Assembly: GCA_030062745.1 (NCBI GenBank)
Contig: CP099840.1
Coordinates: 35,343,101 to 35,407,100 of the forward strand
Length of the DNA: 64,000 nt
Direction of reading: 5' to 3'
Source of the DNA: Capitulum mitella
Taxonomy: Eukaryota > Arthropoda > Thecostraca > Pollicipedomorpha > Pollicipedidae
This document shows, one piece after another, positions 12,101-24,474 of the stretch. Within the stretch, counting starts at the first letter, position 1; the number at the start of each line of letters is the position of its first letter. The notes under the pieces are model-generated. The model saw only the letters and a program-made list of their open reading frames with translations. It made no database searches and was not told the origin of the DNA. The position numbers and the translations under genes were made by a program.

Positions 12101-15100
12101 TCGTGGACGGACGCGCACAAGCGCTCATCGAACGAACCTGGCCGCGATTCAATACTTCCTCGACCTCCAGCGAGGGCCCTCACGATACGGTCGCTCGCCT
12201 TGCAATTGCGCGTACGTCACGCACGCTGGAGTGGCTCAATATCGCCGGCGGTCGGACGACGGTCGAGCTCGGCCAGCGCCGGCGCCGGCGGCGGCCGCCC
12301 ACTGACCTGCTGTTGGCCGACACGGGGAAGGCGCGGCACGGCAGCAGCAGGCTGTCGCCGTTGCGGCGGCGGCACATGAAGTGGCCGTCGTACTCGCGGC
12401 CCTTGGCCAGCTGGCTGACGATCTGGTCGGCCTGCTCCGGCCGCGTCACCTCCAGCTGGTGCACCTTGAGCAGGTTGTGGCCGACCATTTCGTCTCGACT
12501 CAGGCCCAGCGCCTCCTGGCACGTCCGGTTCACGTACTGTCGGCACGACGACACAGTTTCACGACACGGCCAGCGCCTAAACAAACGACGCAAAGAACAG
12601 TGATGTGGTTCTTACTTGCCACTAAAGATTCTTACAAGCCACGATGAACGGCGAAATGCTTTGACCTATCACACATAAAGCATTTTCCCTCGCGAGCGGG
12701 TTTTACCAATACATGCTATTCATCCTCGAAGCGCGCTATAAGAACGCCACGTGACGCGCCTGTCCCGCTTACCAGGACATTGTACTCGTCATCGGTAATC
12801 TCGACGATGTCGCGCGACTCATTCAGCGCCACGAAGAGGGCGTCCGTGGCTCGGAGCCGAGAGTGCAGCTCCACGTCACTCTTGGCCAACAGCTGCAGCT
12901 CGTTGGCGCACTGCACCTCGTTCGAGCTCTCCACCAGCCACTGTCGTACAGCCAATTGACGTCAATCACAGCGGCTGCAGGGGGACCGCCGGCGTGCCAC
13001 ACCACCGCAGCCGTGGTCGAGGTCAACTGGTGCCGCACGATGTTACATCACTGCCGTTATAGAGAAAGCCAGCACGCACATCACTGCATCCAGTCTCCGA
13101 CAGTCCTTTCAGGCGTCACACGAGTGCCCTCTCCTCCCTTCCGTCTCCCGAACACGCCAATACATGTTGCGTAAATACGGCGCGCGGTTATTTCCGGCGT
13201 TGTTTTCTCTCCCCTCTACCTCCGCCTACGTGTGCCACATCCCGTCCGAGAAAGTCTTCCCAGACGATTTCGTGTCTCGGAAACGCCTACGCGCGCCGCG
13301 TCCTATCCACAGGGATTTCCAGAGCCATCTCGCGCCTCGTCACCGCCCGGAAGCGCGCCTAAATACGCCATATGCCCTGCGGGCAAGTCCGCCGTGCTCG
13401 GGCTCACGAGCGGCGTTTCCCCTGGAAAGTCTGCCGGAGACAAGGCCATTAGTTTGTCTCGGCCGAGACGGACCGCTCGCCAATGGCTGCTATTCAGCGG
13501 CAGCACCGGCTTATTGAAACGTACGGCGGGCGCTCCTCTCGCCTCGGGCGTAATCAATAGGGAGCACGGCACGGCGCCGCCGGCAGCCGCTCCGATGCCG
13601 CCGGGTCGGCGCCGGCGCCGGCGTGGCTCGCGTTTAACGCGACGTGGCCGCAGGTCTGGTGTTCCAATTAGCCGGGAGTCGGTCGTCTGAACCGACGGGC
13701 CTTCCCGACATTTCGCCGCTCGAGCGAGGAGAGCTAATGACGCGCGTGATCACTTTTACGGGTGACTTCCGGCCTGGTGCTTCAAACGGGAGACCGGCTT
13801 TTGGCCCTGCCGTCTCTCAAGACTCCAGCCTCTCCAGCCCGATCGCGAGGACCAGTTCGAGCCGGCACACGCGAGACGCTTCAGGACGGATGTTGGACGT
13901 TGAATCCGACAGGGACCGGCCCGGCTTATAGATGGCCCGTCCGGCGGCCGGCTGTGGCCTGGGTCCGACCCAAGCGCGCGCTGAGTCAGACGGCCTGTTC
14001 ACGGCAGCCACTCACCCGATTGAAGCCCTTCTGCAGGACGGACGTGGCCGCACCGTCCTTAGAGATAAAGCTGGAACGGAAGCGTCATTAGTGCAGCGCC
14101 GAAGGGCGAAGCTCGGGGCTCACGCTTCACACAGGGGAAGTCATCACGGGCGGCGGACGTGCCCCCGGATCGCACGGGGTCTTCGCCGTGTTTAATACAT
14201 CATTTATACAAGCAAAACGGGGAAAATGCCGCATCAGCGGTTCACTCCGCACCCTCCAAGGATTTGATTTCAATTAAACCAAAAGGAAATCTCGACAGCA
14301 ATCTTGCTGAGGATCGACAGCAAACCTACGAAAATTCCTGCGCTGATGTAAACACTCACCTCTTACTAACCAATGCCACCATCACAGCATAACAGCTAGG
14401 GTTGCTGGTCCGCAACTGTCTGGAAAATGACGGCGTGAAGGTTAGAATCTCCTTGTGGATGCATGCAGAGTACTTTTAATGAGTCGAAACTAACTACGTT
14501 TTAAGGCCTTCGTACACCGAAACAGGACGACGCGCTTAATCCAGCCACTTTCACAAACCCGCACAATAAGCCATCCATCACTTGCCGCCGGTGGCCACAT
14601 TTCTGCAGAGTCACGTACATCCCTATTTTTGCTCCCCTTCTCTCCTGGCCCCCTTGGATGGCCAGGATGACCTCGCGCACGCTAGAGGGGGTTGCGGAAG
14701 AAACACTACAGTATTACTTCGCCCTGACACGGCCGCTCACAGGGCTGGTGCGCCGGTCACGTGCTTGCTGTTGCGCTGGTCAATGATGACCAGCTGCGGG
14801 CTGGCCGTGCTGAACACCTCCATCGCTTTGTCGTGGCTGTAGACGGCGTCGAAGCTGAGCTGCAGCCGGGTGCAGGCCCGACACAGCACCTTGCTGCGGC
14901 TGTCGGACCGGCTGAACCAGAGCAGGACCTGTCGGCCGGCCGGTACGGTCTCAGGGGTGACGCCACGAGGCCGCAACGCCCGGAGAACGGCCGCTCGCAG
15001 GCGGCCTGCGTCAGCGGACACCGCACAGACTGCTTCAGACGAGCAGCTTCCGTGTCCATCTCATCAAAAAGCTCAGATAACAGCTGCCACATTTTTCAAC

Positions 15101-18100
15101 AGCCAATCCAGCAAACTTATCGTACATCGGAATAGCCAAGCAGTCAGGCATCCAACGAGAACAACAACAACGAGGATGAGGCTCATCGGACGTCCAGCGG
15201 GCTCCAAACGGAGGGACCAACATCGCATTCGGTCCCCATCCTCGGTCACTCTCTGTGCTGTGATTCAAAAGTTCTGCAGGCAGGACATAGCAGACTGGAC
15301 GTGAAACAGCTGGAACAAATCGAGTTCGAGGACACCGACAATTTACAACAGGCCAGCTGTATGGACGAGCGCCTCCGATACCTGGTCGTCAGATAATGAT
15401 TTGCGTAGGTCTTTCAAATGTGATTAACTGATTTGCGTGCGTTTCGCGTCACGCTTTTCAAACCGCGAGTGGCTCAGGGCGCAAGCTCGTTCCGGGACAT
15501 AATAGTAAACACGATTAGATGACACGGTTCTCTTTGAGAATAGCCCCAGAAGACCCGTCAGCAAGGATGCGTGAAATGCGTCTCCGTAAAATTTTGCAAA
15601 TTCTTATTTTTCACAACTTAACAGAATCCAGCAAAACAGAAGGAACGTGAGTAGCTTGAAATATCACTGATGATGACAAAGAGCATTTGCAATGTCTGTC
15701 GAAACGGGTGTACCACAAATACAAATTATGCTAACAAACGTGATCCACATTATCTACATAGCAAACAACGGTGTAGTTTTAGCGTGGTGACAAAAATAAT
15801 TAAAGCATGGTTAGCTTTCTGCCATACGTATTTTGGCGCAGGGGCGTATAATCATCCAGAAAAAGTGGGCGGCTAAAGGCCTTTTTTCCCAGAAGGCTAA
15901 TGTTAAGTTTCCCAAAAACGGGGGGCATGGCTCTTCCCCCCTCCTCCGCCTATCTTTCGGCAAACCAAATGGTTGCATTTTGTCGGCGTTTATTGCCGTG
16001 ATGACAGCGATGATGCCTTCGTAAAGGTGCCAGCTGTCACCGGAAGTGTGATGATCAGCTGCTGCAGTCGCTGACAGCGCTGGCATCAGCCACGACCACT
16101 TATAAAGGATCAGCAGCCGCAGAGAATCAGCAACTGCAACTGGTGATGACGCGGCATCCATTTCTCCCCTCCAAAGGCGCGTCCTGAACAAGAATGCCCC
16201 GTCAGCGTAAGAGTGAGAAAGCCAACAGAATCAAAATAACCCTGCAAGCCGCACAGCAGAGATCTTCGTGGCCAGGGTGTCCTGAAGACCGTCGGCGTCG
16301 CGTAAAGCAGACAGACTGCACGGCGAACTCGAGAGCGAGAGAGCGGGCGAAATCGCGCGCCTGCCCGACTCACCCGCACTGGACGATGCCGCACCACCAT
16401 CTGGCCGAGGCAGTCTCTCTGCGAACAGGCGGACGGCACTGGGGTCAGTGCGAGGGCGACAGGTCAGTTCTGCACGCGCCATGCACACGCCCGTCCGGGA
16501 CGTCACATCGACACCGGGCTGCCGTCCGGACCACGCCAGACGCCGATTCGGGGCGAAGCTGCCGATAAAGCGTCTTTTTATCGGCTTCTGAACCGTTGCT
16601 TACATTTGTCGAGCGAGAGAGCGTCACCATTAAGACGTGACCTCCTGAGACGGGTCCTTTTTGCAATCCACTTGCCTCGCCGCCAGCAAGGCCGACTGAC
16701 TCGTAAATAAAGACGTCGGGAAAAGGAACTCCGCCCTCCGTTTCCCAGCACCTGGGGTGCACACCTGCAGGGGGGGGGGGTACTCGGCGAAGGGCGCATC
16801 TCCTGGACGCGGTCGGTACCAGGCCCGTCACGCCCGGCCGGACCCCAGCTAACGACCAGCTTAAAGAACAGGCTGGCTGTAAAAACATCCTGCTTCGAAC
16901 AATAACGCTCTTACAGTGAGTTCCGCTTGTGAGACTTTGGGAGGGTTCGGCTAAATGTAGTGTTTACGTACTAGACATGGGATTTTTGTGGTTAAACCGA
17001 ATTACATAGACTGGAATTAAACTGACGGCCAAGATCCTCCTCGAACTCATTTCCAGCCCCTCCTAAAAAGCTCCACTGGTAACTTAAACTGCACTGTAAC
17101 ATGATGTGGACGGGAGTCAAGCAGAAATGTCCGGAAATCTCTGCGGGTCGCGAAAAGGTCGAACATTGTCTTCCTACATTTTTATTTGTCTTCATCATGA
17201 CCGCAATGAAGCTAGGTCGGTTATTTGTGTCGAACCTCAATACTCAGTATTCAGGACCGTTAAAGTCGATGTCGCCTTCGCAGGCCGCCGAGATCACCCA
17301 CAAAAATATGCAACACATAAACATTACACAAAGATGCTTAATCGATATCCCCCGACATGGATATCCGGGGGTATCGAGTAAACATCTTTTTGTGCTGTTT
17401 ACGTGTTGCATGTTTTGCTAGCTGTTTCGAATGAATGAGGTGGTCACGATGAGTCCTCGAAGTTCTAGGTCGAACAGAATAAGAGGCTGGGACAAAGCCA
17501 GCCTGCTGTTCGTCCATTGCAGTTTCACGGTGCTGCACTGTGTTTGGGCATAACACTTATAACTGACGTCCCGTGTCACTCCATAAATTGAGCATGTTGA
17601 CTGTTGAAGGTCAATCGCACTTCCTATTGTATCATAAACATGGAAGAGCCCGAGTCTTTCTTATCCCCAGATCCATGTAGCTCGCATTTCCTTCACATTG
17701 CCTATGGGGTGAAAAATGAACAACATGCACGGGAATTAAATACGGTATGTTGATTACGGTAAGTGTAAAACCGCACCGTGCCGCCAAAACCCGGGCCATC
17801 TAGACGAACAATGTTGTCCCGGGTTTGCGATGCAGTTTGTACGCTGCGAATGCGGTAAATAACAAAAAATAATAATAATTTGCTTTCCCAATAATGCAAT
17901 GTTTCCTACTGTTGTGTTGTCCCGGACATGAAACGCACAAGACATATAGACCCGCTAACATGAATCTGCCTTCTGTTCCGAGAGTCTAGAGAACACGATT
18001 TGATAACCGCTGCGGCGCTGTAAGTGGTAACTGAGATTATTTGGAGAATGCCTAGAAGGCCAAAGTTGTTAATATCAAAGTGTGCAGTTTGATTTGCACG

Positions 18101-21100
18101 AGGACCACAACAAAAACGTAAAATAATTAGATGGCATTTGACGGCGATACAAGAGCGAGAAACCAATGACGAAGAGTTACTCACTCCACTGGCCGAGTTG
18201 GGACGCGACAGTGTCGGCTTGTTGGCCCACAACGTCATTCTGTTACCAGCTGACGACATCTTCTCCTCCGCTGAAAGAGGATACGCTGAGATTAAACCCT
18301 GATAAATTCTTTGCATACCTTGGACCGCCTTTCCATTCCAAGAAATGGCCAAAATAAGAAGCTCCATTGCCATCAGTGGTCGTTGCCATGGAAGTACCCA
18401 CTGACAAAATGATTACGTGACTAATAACTGTTTTCAGTTATATCGAGAGATTGCTAGAATTCAATGAATCCGTTTCAGATAATTCTGATACTTAGGCTAT
18501 CAAACGGAAAAAACCTGTCTCCGAAGATTTTCTCGGGCTCCCACAAATAATCGAGATGAATTTGCATAAAAAGCTCCATCGGATGCTTCTTGCTCCGTCT
18601 TCAGACAATGAACGCATTGAAAATAAATCACAGGAATAACATTCATGTGCATATGTGTAAATGTTCCTATGGTCGTTCCCAACATTTTTGTGTTGCATGA
18701 AAATCCTTATTAAGATGCAAAGTGATGTCGTTTTGTGAAGTGCAATCGGAAGCGACAGTGTATTGAAACCAGGGAAATTTTCTACCGAATCACACGCCAC
18801 GTACTGGAGCCATGCTCGATGGATATTATGATGTGTCGACACAGTCTGACGGCTTCTCAGCCCTCAGCCAAACCCCATCTTGCCCAGGCAGCTCCTAACA
18901 ATCTTAAATACGAGAAGCGAGAAGAGAAGGCAGGGGCGCAGCGAGGATTCTCTTAGGAGAGGGAGAGGGGCGGAGCTCAGTGTGAATTGAAATCAAATGA
19001 AAACCGCCTGCTGGAAAGACGATGCACAATGGTTTACACAAAAAATGCGGGGGGGGGGGCTCCCCTCTTTGGCTGCGCCGGTGAGAAAAGGAATGTTGTT
19101 GTGCAATAACATCTCGGACCCCTCGAGACGCGCCGCCCAGTCACTCCGACAGCTTGGTCAAAAGGCTCCGAACGAGCCACGATTACTCGCCATTCTGCTG
19201 GTCGTGGGCCGAACCAAACAACACTGCGTCGGACGGGCGGAGTCTGAAGCAAACACGCCAGCCCGCCGAGCAAGCCACTGCCGCCTGTAAGCCACTGATA
19301 TCGGAGACAGACCGCCGCTAAGACCCGATCAGCCGCGGGTGCGACCGACAGACCAGCGTCAACTCGCCGGTAACGAGTGGATGAGGAGGACGTCTTGGCC
19401 GGGTGCCGCCCCTGTTCAGGGCTGGGTGTCGGGGCTGTCGCACGAGACGCTGTCCTCCGCGGCCGCGACACACGGAGAGCCGTCACGGTGCGGCTGTAGT
19501 TCGGGCAGACTCGGCCAGGCAACCTGCTTCCCAGCCCGCCGCCGGCTATGGCCGCACCAGGTCGGTGCCACGCGCCGCCGCTCGGCGGCCGGCCGGCGGG
19601 AGCCCGCAGAGGCTCAGGAGCCGGCCAGGGGCGGTCCTGGCCGAGTCCGATCATTCCCTGCTCCGTCCCGGCAGGCGGCGCGCTGCCGACCTGGCGAGGT
19701 CCCGGCGCGGACACGGCGTCAGCAGGCCGGCGGTCCGGCCAAGTGCCCCGGGAGGCGCCCAACACGGAGCTTGGCTCCGAGGGCGAGCTCCTTCCAGGCC
19801 TCCCCGTTCTGCTGAGGGGCAGTATCGTTGGACGGGCGTCCCGCCGGCTCTTTGTGCGCCAGCGGTGTGCATCCAGACCACGCATCCACGAAAACAAAAC
19901 GCTGCTGCTGGCACAGGTCGAACCAGAGAACCAGACAACCACACAACAATAGAGCCACTAATCAAGGACGCGGTAAAATACTTCTGACCGTTCTGGAGAC
20001 CAGAGGCGCAGGAGCAGGACCGGGGAGAGTGGGGACTAGAGCTGAGGGTTCGGATTCGTGGGACTCGAATAGATTCGAATGTACTCGAATTTTGCGAATC
20101 CTCGGCGCTGAAAACCAGGATTTGAATCCTAACAACCACAATCGCTTCCTGAAAACCGTCATTCAAATATGCAAATATTTGTATTGAATATGCTCTAGGC
20201 CCAAATTTGATTTAAATAAGCTAAATGTAGCACGTGTATGTCGGTGCTGCATCGGACTAAGTCGCCAGTCCTGCGCTTTATTACACTGTGTTAGTTATTG
20301 CCGGATCCAGCTATTGTGGCTACTGGTATTACTCCGCCACCGCCCGGCTTCGTTGGTTTGCTGTGGGAGCGAAAGTGCGACAAGCTTTGTAGCGACTCAA
20401 ACAGCAATCTTTTGGCCGGTGCGGTATCACGCCAAGGCCGCTGCACCATGCGTACCTGCCACGTACTTTCCCCATACTTCTTCAAAAAGCAAAACTTCGA
20501 CACCTTCACAGACTGATACTAACCATTCCCTCGGTTTTTTGGCCGGGTTAGGAATGTGCCTGTGGCAGAAGCGTTGAGAACAGTCAGCCATAAGCCAATG
20601 AAATCGGTCTAAAAGTTGGAGCTACGCGACGTTGAAAATTTCGAGATTCCGATGCAAAGATTGGAATCTCGCAACCGTATCCGAATCAGAATCCACCCAC
20701 CATATGATTCGAATCCCCAGAGGCATTTGAATCCTCAGTTCTAGTGAGGACAGCCTCCCCAGTCTTTGACAGTTTTAGAGATTACGTGCGTGGCGTTGTA
20801 CGGTAAAAATGGCCGTTAACTTCGTCAGTTTCCTCTCTCAGAGCGTTTACGGGATTGTCTCGCTCCCTCCAGCGGCCCGTGCTCGGTCCAGCAGTGTCGG
20901 CAGTCGTCCAGCGCCCGCCGGTCGGTCCCCGCCCAGCGGCCTACGAGCCCCGGAACGGGATCGGGCCGAGGAGGGGAGTCCCTCGGCCCGCGCCGGTCAC
21001 GAAGTCGAGGTCGGCCTGGTGCTGCCGTCGTCACGGCTCGGGCCAGCGCCGGCCGGGCCGGCCGAGGATCAGACGGCTCAGTGCGAGCTCCGACAGACCT

Positions 21101-22442
21101 CAGAGACAGCTTTGGCCGGGCTCAGGGGGCTCGGGCGGGCCTGGCTCGGCACAAAGGCCGTCAGGCCGGCGGCGGCGGAGGCGGAGGCAGCTCGGTCCGG
21201 CCCTGTGACGCAGCCGGCTGGCCGACTCGCCGGATTAGAGGCCGGCAAGGTCGGCCCGACGCACGGCACGCATCTCATTATGGAGCCGGGGCGGCGGCGC
21301 CGCGACACCTCCTCCACCCCTGCACCGCTGACGTCCTCCGACAACCCCGCCTCTGCACCGCTGACGTCCTCCGACAACCCCGCCTCTGCACCGCTGACGT
21401 CCTCCGACAACCCCGCCTCTGCACCGCTGACGTCCCCCGACAACCCCGCCTCTCCAGAACACCGCTGACGTCCCTGACAATCCCGCCTCTGTACTGCTGA
21501 CGTCCCCCTACAACCCCGCCTCTGCACCGCTGACGTCCTCTGACAACCCCGCCTCTGCACCGCTGACGTCCCCCGACAACTCCGCCTCTCCAGAACACCG
21601 CTGACGTCCCTGACAATCCCGCCTCTGTACTGCTGACGTCCCCCTACAACCTCGCCTCTCCAGAACACCGCTGGCGTCCCCCAACAACCCCGCCTCTCCA
21701 GCACACCGCTGACGTCCCCCCGCCTCTGCAGCACACCGCTGACGTCCCCCAACAACCCCGCCTCTCCAGCACACCGCTGACGTCTCCGACAAGTCCCCTC
21801 TGCAGAGCATCAGTGATGTTCCCCAACAAGCCCGCCTCTACGGAATACCGCCGAGCTGGGCCCCCACCACCTGTCTCTCCAGCGCATCAATAACCCGATC
21901 TGAAATGACGTTAGTCCGTCTCTATGGAACATCACTCAGCTGGGGTGACGTCATCCGAATAGCTCAGCATCTACATGATATTGCTGGGCTGGGGCGACGT
22001 CAACCGACGACTTCGCCTCCGCAGAGCGTTACTGTGCTTGAGTGGCGTGAATCTGGCATTTGCGACTGCCCGGAATATCAGTGATCTACAATGACGTCAA
22101 TAGGACGCCTCTTTTATTCCAGAGCATCACTAAGCTGGTTTGACGTCATTCTGTTCCAATGACGACGGGCCGTGTTCTTGCTCAGAAGTAAACAGATCTG
22201 TTTTCTGTTTTTAGTCCGTTCTTCCCATGCAGCGCCAAATGTCTTCTGTTGCATTTCCAATATTATGCGACGGCAGATGCCCCGTGCCTCTTCTCAGGAC
22301 GAGAGCAATACTCAAACGATTTAACTTATATATATATACTATATATATATATATATATAAACCAATATGCAATATTGCACATACTATAAATACTATATAA
22401 ATACATACATACTATAAATACAACACATTTATATATATATAC

Positions 22443-22498
<56 letters not shown>

Positions 22499-24412
22499 AT
22501 AGATATATGTGTGTGTGCGTGTGTGTGTATATTAACAAGCTACGCATGGATTCGTTGTATCACCCCAGCAGCCAGTCGGATCAAATTCTTTAAAAAGTCA
22601 CGGCGTGACTTTTCAGGAAACGCAGCAAACCTATTGTTCAAAACGTGGAACACCAGCGGAAACGGCACCCTGTTTACTCACTCTCACGCTTGTACCGTAC
22701 TGGTTCGCAAGCGTTCAGCGAGCCTGAGAGTGCTTCACCTGGCCTGCAAGGGGCTGGTTTCGCCATTTGATCTGGGATTTCGTCCTTCCGGCCATCATTA
22801 GCGCTTTGCACCATCGGCGGATGGACCGTCTGGGCTAATGTAGCCTGCTCGCACCAATAAACAGCTGGAGATGTGTGGCGGGACATGCACTTGGCGACAT
22901 GGTGACCAAGCGTCAGGCAATGGTGCTCGGCAGACCATAAAGGGACCGCGGGAACAGAACATTCAGAGGGCGCATCAAGGACCGCATCTCCAACTCCGAA
23001 ACGGTCCTCTTCGCTACCGAAAGACCCCTCGTCTAAGGGACAGTTCCCCCGTCTACCGGGCAGCGCTAACGTCTACCGGCCACCTTTCCCGTCTTCCGCA
23101 CGGCTCCGGGACGGTTTCCTTGTCTTGCGGACGACCTGCCCGCCTGGTGGACTCTGTCCTGTCGGCCAGCGCCACTTCCGGTCGCGGTAGCTAGTACTGA
23201 CCAATCGCCGGCTGCGGTTTTTCATCATATCTTTGTTCTAAATTTGCGATGACTGATCAACTGCTCCCAAAAGCTTACGAATGGAACAGTGGGACATCGT
23301 CCACTGTCCGCGGTCTGCTATTTATAACAAGATCATTCACATGTGTGTTTTATCTCGGCCATAGCAGTCAAATTGCAGGAAAGCAAGGGCAAGAAGAAAA
23401 GGAGGCGCAGCACAAAAACACTAGTCATCACCCCAGCGCCCACAATCAGCGCCCTCAGGATGAACGCCTCCGACGCCTTCAAGGCAAGACAGTCTGTGTT
23501 TATTGCCCATTATCCTGATAAATGCAACGCGTCCGTCACATCACCTTTAGGTTACGACTATTGCTCTCGGACGATGATTCACAATCAGCTCGTTTCTTAT
23601 CTGCGGTCTGTCTTTATCTTAGATTATATAAAGTCATTCTTTGATAAGCTGTTTGTAACATTCTTCCCCGCTAGGCCGTAAATACTGAACATGATGGAGG
23701 AGGTATATGAAGTGCATCAGACGGAACACGCTCTGCACGTAGCCCTGAATTAAATCGTCGATCGATCTCAATATATCGCGGGCAGCCGTGTGTCGGCCTG
23801 CTTGATTGCCACGCTAATGACCACGACACGCAAATGCACTGCTAATACCGCCATCAATCTCTCCCTGCCGGTCGCCGCCTCCCGGGCCTCTTCCACCCTT
23901 CCCTCTGCCGACCTGTTCAGGCTCGAAGCGCGACCTTACACGCAGAGCAGACACCGCCGCAAAACTGTGAGGCGTGATGGCAAACACTGACACCAATGGC
24001 ATCAATGGGGGTTTGATATTCGAGCAGCATGGGTTAACTTGACAGCAGCCCCAAACACTTCGAATGATTTTAACATTAGCTTTTTGGTCCTGAATGGAAT
24101 GCAACTGACTGAGCATGATTCTGGTCATCGTCCTAAAAAAAATGGAAATGTCCCTATGCTGACGGTCATTGTGATTTACGGTATTCACGACGTTCACGCA
24201 AACTTCAGCGCAGGGGCGTCGATTTCTGTAAATGATTGGGTGGGCTGAGCCGAAGGTCCAGCAACCCAACTTTCCCCAAAATGTGGGCTTCTCAACGAAT
24301 TTAGCCCATTTTACTTTGACCGATGGTAATTTGAGTTTTTTTTACTATTTATCAAATACAAAATTGCGCTTATCCCATATATAGACATAGATATTTATAT
24401 ACATGCATATAT

Positions 24413-24474
<62 letters not shown>

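Noticed and set aside
11689-12603. 304-codon open frame on the plus strand
   Set aside because: It lies antisense to two PDE8 exons in GC-rich sequence and has no recognisable protein similarity; it is a shadow.
14741-14760. Alternative end of the REC exon at 14,761
   Set aside because: GT at 14,760 is possible, but the next exon then reads in the wrong phase and the REC domain loses the alignment with PDE8.
19034-19942. 302-codon open frame on the minus strand
   Set aside because: Arg/Pro/Ala/Gly-rich composition in GC-rich intron sequence, with other long frames overlapping on both strands; typical of chance frames.
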